64,000 nucleotides of DNA from Hydractinia symbiolongicarpus (GCF_029227915.1 NC_079880.1:30311501-30375500), one strand, 5' to 3'; shown: positions 1 to 10,576, numbered from the stretch's first letter. Notes: generated from the letters alone by a model not told the origin. Made by a program: numbers and translations.

Positions 1-456
1 CTAGCAGGTAAATTGTTTCAGCAATTTTTAGTAGATGCATATGTTAAAGTTGAAGGTCAACGGCTTGCATTTATTCGCCTAAATCAAAACCATCTGCTTC
101 GAGCAGAGTCCTACCAAGGACTTCTGGATTACTTCCAAAATGCTGCAGATCAACGTAACTTACAAGCAGGTAATGTTGTTGTCTTGCCTTCCACCTTTTC
201 TGGCTCACCCCGTAACATGCATCAGTTGTACCTTGATGCAATGGCTTTGGTTTCAAAGAAGGGTAAGCCAGATTTGTTCTTGACTTTTACTTGCAATCCA
301 AAATGGCCAGAAATTGTTACTAATTTGTTACCTGGTCAATCTGCTTCTGATAGACCAGATTTAGTTGCAAGGGTGTTTAAATTAAAATTACTTGCTTTGA
401 AAAAAGATTTAAAAGACGGTGTAAGGTGTTCTGTGTGCACATGTAGATGTTATTGA
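1..456 (+). pseudogene. Helitron Rep N-terminal fragment
   Basis: The frame is open from the first base of the window (LAGKLFQQFLVDAYV) and encodes the Helitron_like_N region that precedes the HUH nuclease of rolling-circle Helitron transposases. The signature LFLTFTCNPKWPEI is clear, as is FSGSPRNMHQLYLDAM. The frame breaks near base 425; another frame continues with AHVDVIEFQK to about base 470. The family normally continues there with RGLPH and the HUH histidines, and these are absent. The nuclease and helicase domains are therefore missing. A Helitron 3' terminus on the same strand lies at 9492-9523, so this may be the remains of that element. Family call is secure; the link to that terminus is inference. 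Confidence 0.9.
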
Positions 457-460
457 ATTT

Positions 461-1462
461 CAGAAAAAATTTTTTATTACTGATACAATGATTGACAGCA
501 AGTTACTGTTTACCTCTTGAAAGGTATGTGGGATGTACTGCAACAAGTTATTGTGTACCTCTTGAAAGGTATGTGTGTTGCGTTTCAGGCAAATTACTGA
601 GTACCTCTTTGAAGGTATGTTTGCCATGTTCAGTAATCTATTCAAATTAATTGTCCTGTTCAAATTAATTGTCACTTAAAAAAACAGTTCTACTCCCTAC
701 TTCACCATGTTGTTATTTGTCATTACTGTGTTTCCATTTTTTTGAATGTGTTTAATTAGCTGAGTGTTTTATAGGGTGGGGTGCATAATTCCGTGGCTTA
801 CCTTCTTGTGGTGCACCCTGTTACGTATTTTCAATTTTACTTTATTAGTACACTAAAATTAATGTTCCTACCTTTTTCAAAACTAAGATAATAGATGTTT
901 CAAGGTAATTTCCTACAGCTGTGTAGCATATCTCATTTTATGTTTAGTTATAATTGTATTTTTATTCACAAGTTTTTTGTTTATATTTTTATCAAGCCTT
1001 ATGTTCTTATATACTTTGTTTTTAATTAAAAAAACTTAAGAATTACACACAGTCCTAACAATTTATTTTCTTTTTTTCTGAAATTTACTTTTTAAACAAC
1101 AGCCTTTTTGTGAATCTTTCTTAAAAGATAACCACAAAAATTAATGTTATTACCTCAAGTTTCATAGATTACTGAAATTTATATATAGACATAATTACCC
1201 ATAAATTTTTTGTACTAAGGTGATCCTGTCTGTTGTGTGCGAATAAAGTAATGTTGAAAATGCAAACTAAAAGCCACGGTTAAAACATGTTTTCTACTTT
1301 TTTATTTCACTTAAAAATACAACAATTTTGTGTACTTGCAAAAAATGAAGACAAAAACGGGGGTATAAAACCATGTCTTTGCTGTACTACTGCTGTATTG
1401 AAAAACATGATCACTACTCACCCTCTATTTTTTTCCTTTTAGTCAAACAATACAAAATTATA
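461..1462. other. AT-rich non-coding stretch with short repeats
   Basis: No gene is seen. Near 512-620 a near-palindrome TACCTCTTGAAAGGTA occurs three times at about 50-bp spacing. At about 778-826 there is a block GGCTTACCTTCTTGTGGTGCA that recurs in related form near 7338-7362, in both cases upstream of a small spliced gene. Confidence 0.6.
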
Positions 1463-1860
1463 ATGGCGGAACACATAAAAGAGGGTATTGTGGTGGACAA
1501 AAGTGTTAAAGAAGCCGTGGTCCAGGAGGGACGTGTAAATGAAGAGGAACATGTTGTAGAGAAGGTGGTTGAAGGTGGTTGTACAGATGTAAGTAATCCA
1601 TTGTAACCATCCATCAAAGATCTTTACAGTTTATTTTTACTGTCACACCATTTTATTTTTAGGAACTAACCTATGCTCGGTACAAGGAGTACCGAAATGT
1701 ACATAAAGGGCCGGTTTCCAACCGGTCCTTTCAATTTTGGCAAAAAAATAGTGGGAAAGATAAAGACGGTTTTCAATGGAAAAAAAAACCTCCAAAAAAA
1801 TTGAAAAAAAAAGAAAAAATAACAACATTACAAAAATTTATATGCAAAAGTTTAAGGTGA
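1463..1860 (+). CDS. Small two-exon gene, unknown product
   Basis: I do not recognise this protein. Exon 1 (1463-1588) starts with MAEHIKEG and ends in GAT followed by a consensus donor GTAAGT. The acceptor TTTATTTTTAG precedes exon 2 (1663-1860). The 74-bp intron is phase 0 and the joined frame gives 107 aa. The N half is acidic and valine-rich (repeated VVEKVVEGG-like runs); the C half is very basic, with aromatic residues (FQFWQKNSG, then FQWKKKPPKK). An in-frame upstream methionine exists at 1373. The gene structure resembles that of 7622-8491: same phase, and the acceptor is followed by codons for E-L. It could be a host gene, a fragment captured by a Helitron, or chance; the clean splice sites favour a real gene. 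Confidence 0.5.
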
Positions 1861-2057
1861 TGAAAGGGGCTAAGATGTATTTTAACTAATTAAAATATAA
1901 ATTTAAAAAATAATTTTTTGAAAATCAACATAAAGTTAACAAGAACACGAAATCATTTCTTTATTTTGAAATACGTACTTTTTTCAAATATGCTCCTTTC
2001 TTTACCCTATACTTTCTAGGATTTAAGTAATAAACAGTTCCTTCTACATTTTCTTAT

Positions 2058-2102
2058 AGTTAATATAGTTAATATAGTTAGTTTATATATAGTTAGTTAG
2101 TA
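2058..2102. repeat. TAGTTA-type microsatellite
   Basis: Imperfect tandem ATAGTTA/TAGTTAGT units in an AT-rich context. No other content seen. Confidence 0.7.
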
Positions 2103-2659
2103 TTTTGTCTTAACTCCCTTAGATTTAGTAAACAATTTTGCCAGCATTTAAATAATTCTACATAATAGCTTGCAATGCTCACTTTTCCTGGTTTAATAAG
2201 TAATTTTAAAAACATTATAGCTAACAAAACTCTGTATTGCGTTGCCTGTTTACGGATTTTAAGTTTGTCTAAACCGTTCAGTTATTGTTTATAGTACACA
2301 AAAAATAATCCATATTTTTTTGTCCCTACCACATGCCTAAGTTTGTGCATCACTAACCATGAATTTAATGCTTCGGTTCAAAGCTGACTACAATGAGGTT
2401 GAAGATTATCCAAAACTTTGGCCTTTGGATAACCTTTCGGCAAAACTGGCACCCCTGTAGGAAGCAGTTAATACGAACACTATAAAATGTTCGGGGGACC
2501 AGCAAGCCTGAACCTGTTATATTTTTATATTACCATCATGTTAGTTATTTCCTTTTTTTCTAGAAAGCTTAAAAACTGAGTTAATAAATGAAATTTTATC
2601 TTGGAAACTTTATTCCTGATTTAGTTCAAGGTAATGTTTTATTTATTTCGTATATTTTT

Positions 2660-2708
2660 GCGGAGAGTAGCGGAGTGCGCTCAAGCGCACGGAGCGTAGC
2701 GGAGCCTA
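2660..2708. repeat. GC-rich repeat around a 7-bp-stem hairpin
   Basis: The octamer TAGCGGAG occurs on either side of a perfect hairpin (GTGCGCT, loop CA, AGCGCAC). The composition is far from that of the neighbouring AT-rich sequence, which suggests an insertion or a structured element. No CTRR follows closely, so it is not called a Helitron end. Confidence 0.55.
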
Positions 2709-3924
2709 TTTCCTCATTATATAAGCCAAATATAAGGGAAAAGAAGTACGATGGAGAGTATATAGCATTTCTATGCGATTTCGTCCCTATACATCCGAAT
2801 TATAAAAATTCAAACAAAAAATCACAGTAATTCAGCAGTTTAATGTGGTCATTCTTTAGTACAGTTTATAGTAAGCGAGACAACGTGTTTATCAAGGAGC
2901 AAAGCGATGGAGTGTTTGTTGTTTTTTAAAGATGGTGCCAAGCGGAAAATGGGGACGAACTGATATTTTCAAGAAAACGAAAGAGGGAAGTATGAATAGC
3001 TAGCTAGTATATCACTATTTTTTACATGTAATGAACCTCTTCTCACCCACACCTAACTAGCAAATAACTACCAACATATGTGGCAAAATAAGCTGGTATA
3101 ACACTACCAAATTGGCTAGCTAGCAGCATAAACTAGGTAGTAACCAGCACAAAACTGTTTTTCTCACTAGCTACTTATCTGACATAAAACTTGCTACTTG
3201 GCCGGCATAAAATTAGCTATGTAGCTAGATTTAAATGATCCTTAAGACATATTTTCTAGTCATACACATACTGCACAATGAGTTAATTATGCTCTGATTA
3301 GGAAAGTACCATCAAATATCTACAATTATCCACAAAATATGTTGGTTCTAACAATTTTAGACAAAAAACTAAGAACCAAAAGTTTAGCCAAATCAGCAAA
3401 AGAACATTGGTATAGACATATATTCTTTTTAGCAGAAGAGCCTGGACTTTTTTTATAAATAAAAGAATAAATGCAACCTCCATAATGTGTTTTTTGCAAC
3501 CTTGTCCATATATTTTGAAAAATATAGTGAAAATGGAAGGTTATGTAGAGCTATCACTATTGGAATATTAATAATATATAGAAGGGACATATGTCCTCAA
3601 ATCAAATCTTTTTTTTGCTTTGGTTTTGTTTATATATATATTTTCAAATTTTGATCTTATTATCTGTTGTGGCCAATATTGGAGTACATGTTTTAAGAAT
3701 TGGAGAAGTCTTAAAACTTATATTCTTTTTAACAGAACTTTGTTATAATGATATTTAGTATATTTTACAGACCATACCTTATTTTACCGCTAAAAAGAAT
3801 ATTGAAGGAAAATTTTCTTTTTTAGAAAATAAAAATTACCCAATTTATCATAAAAATTATTTATTTATAACAAGTTATTTGTTGAAATGTGCACCTGTGA
3901 AGTTTTGTATATATATTTATTCAT

Positions 3925-4030
3925 GCCCTGTTGGTCTAACGGCTATGATACTCATGTAAATGAGAGATCCAGGTTCAAATCCTGGACAGGGCAGAGAAAA
4001 ACAAATTATCTTGCACCTACAATAACCAGG
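3925..4030 (+). repeat. tRNA-derived SINE-like unit, copy 1
   Basis: Bases 3925-3993 fold like a tRNA: the acceptor GCCCTGT pairs with ACAGGGC, an A-box TGGTCTAACGG matches the pol III consensus, and a B-box GGTTCAAATCC lies in a paired T arm. The anticodon arm is irregular (three pairs then an eight-base loop), so a working tRNA is unlikely. The copy at 8916 shares the 69-bp head and also about 35 bp of downstream sequence (TTATCTTGCACCTACAA). That is expected of a SINE, not of an isolated tRNA gene. Confidence 0.65.
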
Positions 4031-5433
4031 TAATCATGACTAAATGCTATAGCTGTATTGAGAATAATAGTAATTTTTGAATTGTGGAGGGGAGAGTTGC
4101 ATACATTCATCATTTTCATTTATACAGCACAATGTCATGTCAAAAAAGGCAGGTATACTTGATCATCCAGACACCAAGGTTAGCTGCTGGCTACTAAGTA
4201 TATAGGAAAATTGTTTGTGACATGCCCAGACACAATAATTGAGATTATTCTGTTTTGATTAGGAATACCCATTATATAGATATTTAGTTAGCTATATCGT
4301 TTCCAAAAAATGAATTGCCATAGGGAGCGTTCACATATTACGTAATCAATTTTTTGCCTAATTTCTACTCCCACCTCCCCCATGTAATCAGTCGTAATCA
4401 TTTGGTCGACCCCCTCCCAAAATTACGTCATCATCTACTTACCACCCCCACCAATATTTCATTTTCTCGGTTATACCAGACCCTACAAAAGTTTTAGATA
4501 TTTACAGTTTTATATTTTACTTTTATATTTTACATGCAAGATATAGAATATGGCGAATACAAACGCTTTAAGCCGCTTTTATATTTTATATGACATATAC
4601 TATAAATTTGATCGTAACATACGTTATATGATGAAAATTTTTATGATCATATATATATGATCGAATTTTTAAAGATAGAACACGTCCTATTTTTTATATG
4701 ATATATGATCATATAAACCTATTGTCCTCTTTTGAAATTGAGATGTTAACCAATCATAACGCGTTTTCAATTGTACCGAAGTTATGTAAACATGAAACAA
4801 ACATACAGAAGAGCGAGGAAATATTCAAGAGAAAAACATTGCAGAAAGAAAATCTAAAAACACAGACAAATTTTTTCAACAAGCCCAAGAATTTTCCAAA
4901 CACAAAAGTTCTTTGCTTTGATTGGACAAAATGGAACACGTGGTTTAGGCCATCGAATTATACTTTCCTGGCGCCACTTTTTTTTCAAACCCTCTGGTAA
5001 TTTACCGGAGCGTGTTGTGTTTGTTTGCTGGGACTTTATTGACATTGGAACATACATTGGATAAGTATTATTTGATAACTTCGTCCGTGTCTTTTGCTAG
5101 CAACCAAACAAACATTTAGGTGCAAACTGCAGCTAGTGCATCTTTTAGTATATTTACTTACTGTTTATATCTTATTTACGTGCAAACTGCAGCTGGTGCA
5201 TCTTTTAGTAAATTTACTTAATTTTTTGTCTGATTTTTAGACCCCTGCTGTGTCCTGCATTTTGGCATAGATATAGTAAAAGGGTTTGTTTACCTGATCA
5301 ACCATTTAGTGCAGACAAATTCATCATGATATCAGTCCAAGCATATCGTGCCACCATCGGTTCTTTTTATAATGTAGCCGCTAGTCACTCCAATAACATT
5401 AAGAATGGTAGAAATTTTCACACATAATCAGGA
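4031..5433. other. Non-coding stretch with a MITE-like fragment and a 2-copy tandem repeat
   Basis: Around 4323-4480 the sequence is pyrimidine-rich with TATTACGTAA and GTCGACC motifs, typical of short dispersed DNA-transposon repeats in marine invertebrates. Two copies of a unit of about 62 bp sharing GTGCAAACTGCAGCT and GTGCATCTTTTAGTA lie at about 5118-5225. No convincing ORF. Confidence 0.5.
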
Positions 5434-6177
5434 ATGTTTTTTGACAATCTTGATAATAACAACCACTTTATTCATTTTTTGAAACTTTTTATTTCGATAA
5501 TTTTCATGTGTTGTCTGAGCTGTAACATTAATCTTGCATGTTTGAAGTTACTGTTATTGTTATCCGGGGATATTGAAAGCAATCCTGGACCCTTCAATAA
5601 CAATGATATTGACTTCCAAATAACACTACAAGAATCTTATGCTGCCCATCTTCTAAATCAGTCAAATTCTGCAGACCATATAGTTGCTTATGCTAGAAGT
5701 ATTGGTCTGTCGAATATAACATATCGAGAAAATACAATAGGGGATGGCAACTGCTTTTATAGAGCAATAGTACAGCAATTTAATCGCCCTGAGATCAAAC
5801 AAATTGTACCCCCTGAACTACATTTTCAGGATCATCTCCAACTGCGAGAAGCTGTGGTCAAATTTGTTCGCAAAAATAGTGATATGGAAATTTTTAAAAA
5901 TAACAGAGACTTTTTATTTACAAAACCAGAAGAGTGGGAACATGACTTACAAACTCAATCAAGGCCTACTGTTTATGTTGAAGAGATTTTCATACGTGCT
6001 ACTGCAATAATGCTGGGCATCAACATTTTGATAACATCAGATACTAGTACTGCATTACATCCATATACCCTTATTAGTTTTAGTCATGATGAAACACATG
6101 ATATTTCTGGTGAACAACAAGTCGCACATCTATTGCTATTATACAATTACCATTCCGACCTAAAGGATTCAACATAA
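5434..6177 (+). CDS. 2A-peptide-led OTU cysteine protease
   Basis: A 247-codon uninterrupted ORF. Residues 11-44 are strongly hydrophobic (signal or anchor-like) and run directly into the 2A ribosome-skipping motif LLLLLSGDIESNPGP (residues 39-53), with the expected skip between G52 and P53. From about residue 98 an OTU-family deubiquitinase domain follows: TIGDGNCFYRAIVQQ carries the catalytic Asp104/Cys107 pair, and the C-terminal LLLYNYHSDL supplies the candidate catalytic His240. OTU domains are known as accessories of Helitrons and some retroelements, and overlapping signal-plus-2A leaders are known in a few marine invertebrate proteins. Predicted outcome: a short hydrophobic peptide and a separate cytosolic OTU protein, or secretion when skipping fails. 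No splice sites are needed. Whether it belongs to a Helitron ending at 9523 is inference. Confidence 0.85.
   Translation: MFFDNLDNNNHFIHFLKLFISIIFMCCLSCNINLACLKLLLLLSGDIESNPGPFNNNDIDFQITLQESYAAHLLNQSNSADHIVAYARSIGLSNITYRENTIGDGNCFYRAIVQQFNRPEIKQIVPPELHFQDHLQLREAVVKFVRKNSDMEIFKNNRDFLFTKPEEWEHDLQTQSRPTVYVEEIFIRATAIMLGINILITSDTSTALHPYTLISFSHDETHDISGEQQVAHLLLLYNYHSDLKDST
5566..5592 (+). other. 2A ribosome-skipping motif
   Basis: Encodes GDIESNPGP, matching the strict D(V/I)ExNPGP consensus at which ribosomes skip a peptide bond. It is preceded by a leucine-rich run, as is usual for active 2A sequences. Confidence 0.9.
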
Positions 6178-6470
6178 ATCGTCAGTACCCATCATACCAC
6201 AATTACCATACCGTTTTCACTTATCACAATCAACGTATCGTCTGTACCTTACCGATCATCATAACACAATTACCATACCCTTTCGATTTACCAGATTCAA
6301 CATATCGCCTGCACCCATTATACCACAATTACCATACCGTTTCGACTTATCCCAATCAACATATCGTTTTGCCATACCGATCATTGTACCACAATTACCA
6401 TACCCTTTCTACTTACCAGATTTAACATATTGTCTGTACCCATTATATCACAATTACTTAAACAAGGTAC
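6178..6470. repeat. Tandem repeat, unit about 120 bp
   Basis: Roughly two and a half units. Each is made of two similar halves that share CACAATTACCATACC plus a (G/A)TATCG(C/T)CTG-like spacer. It begins immediately after the OTU stop codon. Confidence 0.75.
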
Positions 6471-6715
6471 ATTAATATTACAGCTTTATGCTGATTATTC
6501 ATGGCGTTGTAGGCCAATTGCAACCTGAACAAGGTGCATTAACATTACAGCTTTGTGCTGATTGTTAAAGGCGTTGTAAGCCAATTGCAGCCTGAACAAG
6601 GTGCATTAACATTACAGCTTTGTGCTGATTATTAATGGCGTTGTAAGCCAATTGCAACCTGAACAAGGTGCACATGCAACCTGAACAAGGTGCATTACAG
6701 CATTGAGCTGATTGC
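6462..6715. repeat. Tandem repeat, unit about 67 bp
   Basis: About three and a half units carrying AACCTGAACAAGGTGCATT and ACAGCTTTGTGCTGATT, with GGCGTTGTAAGCCAATTGC between. Two diverged units recur at about 7017-7110. Confidence 0.8.
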
Positions 6716-7016
6716 ACAATTTTTTTTATAAGCAAATTGGATTTTGGTCAGATCTCATGTTATTTTTTAGTCAATATCTAAGTCTAATTTTTGTTAAACA
6801 TATATATAATAAACGGGAAAAAGAAACTAAGTCATATTTTTGGTAAAAAAGATATTTCTTAAAAATAAACTGAAGTGTGCAAAAAAAATTATTCTTGCTT
6901 GTGCTTATATTTGTCCAGAACTAAAATTGCTTAAAACATTTCAAATCTAGTTCAGTTGCTTAAAAAATGAGTTGCTTATTGAAAAAAATTGTGTATTAAC
7001 ATAATCCAATTTCAAA

Positions 7017-7110
7017 ACCTGAACAAGGTGCATTACTATTACAACATTATGCTGCTTATTAACATATCGCACCATATGCAACCTAAACAAGGTGCTTTAA
7101 CATTACAGCA
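7017..7110. repeat. Dispersed copies of the 67-bp repeat
   Basis: Two diverged units (CCTGAACAAGGTGCATTAC and CCTAAACAAGGTGCTTTAAC). They are separated from the main array by about 300 bp of unrelated AT-rich sequence. Confidence 0.65.
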
Positions 7111-7621
7111 TTATTCAGTCTCATCCGTACCCTACCGATCATCACAGCCCAATCACCCTACCATAACGACTTACAACAATCAACCTACCAGCCATCACAC
7201 CTCAGGTACTGTAAGTTATGCAACATCAAGTAAACAATTACATCACCAAAATGGGGTAACTCTTTTTTACTTAAAATGTTAATTGCAACATAAATCTGTC
7301 CTTTATTTTAGGTATGACCTGCTTAGTCCCATTGGCTACCTTCTCGTGGTGCAGGTTGTCAAGAAGAGCTTGTAGACATATGACATTTTTACTTAGGATA
7401 TTAAAATTTAATAAATACATGTTGTTTTGAAGTAGAGTAGAAATGTGTCTACACGCTCTTCAACCAACAGCCAGGGCAATAAAACTCTCTTTGCATGAAA
7501 TGTTTGCAAACATTCTTTTTCTTTCAGTGCTTTTAACTCCCATTAAAAGGTGTTGTATTAGAAATTTACCTAATCGCTTAATATTAGTTTTAAATTTATA
7601 TTTAGTGACATAATAATAATT

Positions 7622-8491
7622 ATGAATAACCAAATTGTTGATGTAAGTATTTTCATAGTTTGCTTTTTACCTTTTCAATACTGAAATTGCATTTCTTTGA
7701 TGCAAAATTTTGCATTCATATAAAGCTTTTTGTATTAAAGTTTAATACTGAGGAAGGTTTGAGACACATTTGTGTCCTATGTTTCTGTGTTATATCCTTA
7801 CAGCAATTGCTAAAAAATTTGCCACATAACGGCGATGTTACATAGACTAGCTGTTTTTATTTGGTTGGTTTCCTGACTGCCATAGATTGTCATCTCATTA
7901 TACGTAATAGATAAAATTGTAATTGAAACAGCAAATATATACTACCACTACTACTTTTAGCGGCCAAATGAGATAATATAAAACTTAGTTAGATTAGCAT
8001 ACGAGAATTAGCATATGAAAGTACAGTATTAAATTAATTTGAGAGGAATCTTTATGTAGGAGTTAAAACAGCGAGTTGAAAGGCTTGAGGAGACAGTTGG
8101 AAGATTGGAAGAGAAGGTGAAAGTAAGTTATACACTAGAAATAATTGCTTTGAAGTGTGGAATGTGGTAAAACAGTAAATATAACTTAATGAATGATTAG
8201 AAAAGTCGATCAACTTTGCATGTTTTTGGAAGTTTTGAATGTGGCACAATTGGATCGTGTTTTTAGGAATTATCAGCTGAGAAAAAGGATTTATCTTGGG
8301 ACGCCTTCCGGGACTTTTGTTCCCTAAATAAATCTTTGGGAGCTTATATAAGCTCACAAAATTACAAGTCCTGGAAGGCGTCTGGTGGCTTCCGCACCTT
8401 CACCGAGGAGGACGATGTGCGGGAGCGGATGAAGCTGAAGAGGAGCAGTGGAAGTGGAAGAGGAAGAGGAAGAGGAGGGTATCGGTGGTGA
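7622..8491 (+). CDS. Small three-exon gene: coiled coil plus RG-rich tail
   Basis: Not recognised as a known family. Exons are 7622-7642 (MNNQIVD, then GTAAGT donor), 8060-8122 (ELKQRVERLEETVGRLEEKVK in two parts, a short heptad-like coiled coil, then GTAAGT) and 8267-8491 (after acceptor TTTTTAG). All introns are phase 0 and the product is 102 aa. Exon 3 encodes SWDAFRDFCSLNKSLG, a tryptophan-bearing middle and an RGG-type tail GSGRGRGRGGYRW, a composition typical of RNA-binding proteins. The first intron is AT-rich and the exon-2 acceptor (TTTATGTAG) is weak, so exon 2 is less certain. The architecture parallels the gene at 1463. Confidence 0.5.
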
Positions 8492-8915
8492 AAAAAATAA
8501 AAAAATGTTAAAACTTGCTGTTCTTAATTCATTCCTCTCAACCCATCCCCAGACTTTTCTTCTTATAAATTTTTTCTTTTGCACAACAGCATGCGTTTTT
8601 TATATTTAACGTAGTGTATAGTTATATAGTCAGTTAGCAAGCTTAACTTTAGGTTATAAAATTCTTGACTCGTTAATTTCATGGAATAACGTAGTTTGTT
8701 TTGATAATAGTCGTTTCTTTACATGTTGGGAAAATTTTCAATAAACATACTTAGTTTTACCTCAAGTTTTGGGATTAAGCCTGAAATACACGATCCTTTA
8801 AAACGAAAGGTCAAAACCTGATGGATAATAACCAATATTTTTTAAAAGCTTAGTTAATTAGACACAAGTGTAAACATTTAAGTATATGTAATTAACAAAA
8901 TTACATAATTATTAC
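8492..8915. other. Non-coding downstream region
   Basis: AT-rich with AATAAA-like runs just after the stop at 8491, which may serve for polyadenylation. No gene seen. Confidence 0.45.
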
Positions 8916-9018
8916 GCCCTGTTGGTCTAATGGCTATGACACTCTTGCAAACGAGAGATCCAGGTTCGAATCCTGGACAGGGCAGGAAAAACAATTATCT
9001 TGCACCTACAACAACCAG
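8916..9018 (+). repeat. tRNA-derived SINE-like unit, copy 2
   Basis: The 69-bp head (8916-8984) has perfect acceptor pairing, an A-box TGGTCTAATGG and a perfect B-box GGTTCGAATCC. The anticodon arm is again irregular (CTC, eight-base loop containing TTGCAAAC, GAG). The tail matches copy 1 at 3925 for about 35 bp. Copy 2 is closer to consensus and may be the younger one. Confidence 0.65.
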
Positions 9019-9129
9019 GTTGTATTATATTGGCACATAATTCTGCTAATATGATTCACTGTATATTGACCTTATATAAATGTAATACCTTACATTGAGT
9101 ACATCTTTGAGTTGTAGGGGGAGAGAGTT

Positions 9130-9370
9130 TCTATTAAGGTGCCTGCCCTGCCTTGCCGTCCCTTTGCCATTGCCTAACCTTCCTATGCCTTTTCTGTTGC
9201 CTGCCTTCTATGGTCTTGTGTTTGCCTACCATGCCTTGCCTACCCCTGCCTTGCTGATTCCTCTTCCTGTTTCCTTGTTCCTCCTCCTGTTTCCTTGCCT
9301 GCTTTGCCGTGCCTTGCCGTGCCCTTTCCTTGCCGTGCTTAATGCCTTTGCCTTGGCAACCTCTCCGCAA
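9130..9370. repeat. Degenerate TGCCTTGCC-type C/T-rich minisatellite
   Basis: Strand-biased short units (TGCCTTGCC, TTCCTTGCC, CTTCCTGTT). Long ORFs on both strands here are by-products of the repeat. Confidence 0.75.
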
Positions 9371-9491
9371 CTCTTTCTATATTGATTTTATCTTTGTGTC
9401 TCGCAGGCATTATCATTATCTTTACTAAAAGCCGCATGTCTACCTCCACCTAAGCCACCAATAATCATTACTTGATTACTATTATATTTAC

Positions 9492-9523
9492 CCCGGCGTT
9501 TCGACGCCGGGTTTCCCGGCTAG
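9492..9523 (+). other. Helitron 3' terminus (hairpin + CTAG)
   Basis: A perfect 8-bp GC stem (CCCGGCGT / ACGCCGGG) with a TTCG tetraloop spans 9492-9511. It is followed after eight bases by CTAG and then T. Helitrons end with a short GC hairpin about 10 nt before CTRR and insert between A and T; all of this is met. The GC island stands out in AT-rich surroundings. The matching 5' TC end was not identified. Confidence 0.7.
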
Positions 9524-10273
9524 TTTAAGAAAAATTATCCGTATATCTGCGTTGGACACTGGTAATAACTTTGCTACGCGAAAATGTCTATGCTTTATGG
9601 CTATGAATAAATGAAAATATATTTCCAGCTATTAACATCGAGCCATATCAATCAATCAGTCTATATTTCCAAAAATAAACAAAATAATTTACAGGAACAT
9701 ACACGAATTAACCTATAGCAGGCTTTGCTTATGCAGATATATGTATATATAGAACAAAATGAACAACAATAACTAGTTTGTGATAATATTTTGACCATGA
9801 CGTTATCAAAATATCGATTTTCATTTTCAAAAAGAAGTAAACAAATATCAATAAAACACTTTTTCCTTGGAACATATACAATCAGCATTACAAAATTAGC
9901 TAGATATAGCTACATAAACAAACTGCTCACAATACAGCCTACTAGGTCGGCTACGAAGTAGATAATTTGCAGAATATACTTTCAAGCACGATAGAATCTG
10001 TGGTACCTCCGAATCCATATTATGTTAAAGAAAAGATTGCCTGGGGTGGAGTTTGGTCCATGGTCTTTATAAAAAAAACCGAAACAAAAGGATATAATTG
10101 TAACAACACGGATAGTAAAAAATATCTAAGTGTAAAAAATGTAAATTTAGAAGTCATTTCTCGTGGTCCATACAGGTAAACACATCGAAACCGGAGGCTA
10201 AAACACCCACGCAGGACAAATATTACATCGCCCAAGTTCCTTTTTGTTGTTGTTTTGGAAATGAGTGTTTGGT
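9524..10273. other. Left flank of the gypsy insertion
   Basis: No recognisable gene. An ORF on + at 9967-10179 (includes IAWGGVWSMVFIKKTETKG) has no family I know. This flank is contiguous with base 20032 once the gypsy element is removed, so it may hold the 3' part of the DDE-like gene read on the minus strand. I could not find conserved motifs to confirm that. Confidence 0.4.
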
Positions 10274-10278
10274 AATTC

Positions 10279-10381
10279 TGTATATTCGTTGATAACTGAA
10301 TGTTATTCTCTGACCTAACATACTAAGATAAAATACAAATCGGGTTAACTATCGGATAAATATAAACGGGATACATATACA
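10279..10381 (-). repeat. Gypsy 3' LTR (103 bp)
   Basis: Begins and ends with the TGTATAT/ATATACA inverted termini. Reading by eye I find no difference from 19924-20026. It is unusually short for an LTR. Confidence 0.9.
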
Positions 10382-10576
10382 CGTCCATCCTACTTTTTTT
10401 TTTATTTTTTTTTTTTTACCCTAGGAAAAATAAAAGAAACAAGTGAAGGAAAATATATAAATCCTTCATTCCTATTTCATAATAAAATCGTTGTATCGAG
10501 ACGGTAACCGTCTCTCTCGTGTTGAGCGTCTTGGTAAGGGAGCAGGTGGAGGAGTTGATCCCTGCTCAGTTGAATG
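10382..10576 (-). other. Gypsy 3' untranslated segment
   Basis: Part of the gypsy interior that was separated from 15149 onward by the copia insertion. It contains a poly(A/T) tract next to the LTR and the left copy of the copia duplication GAATG (10572-10576). Confidence 0.75.

Larger units (their letters stand above)
1861..3924. other. Non-coding AT-rich stretch, simple repeats
   Basis: No gene seen. It contains a TAGTTA-rich microsatellite near 2058-2100, a GC-rich repeat and hairpin at 2660-2708, and a degenerate GCTAGCTA-rich tract at about 2995-3235. The last looks like decayed tandem repeat rather than coding sequence. Confidence 0.55.

Noticed and set aside
1414-1617. Minus-strand ORF opposite the small gene
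   Set aside because: It mirrors the low-complexity valine/glutamate coding of the plus strand and has no splice or motif support.
9095-9385. Two overlapping ORFs on opposite strands (P/L-rich and R/Q-rich)
   Set aside because: Both are products of the TGCCTTGCC minisatellite.
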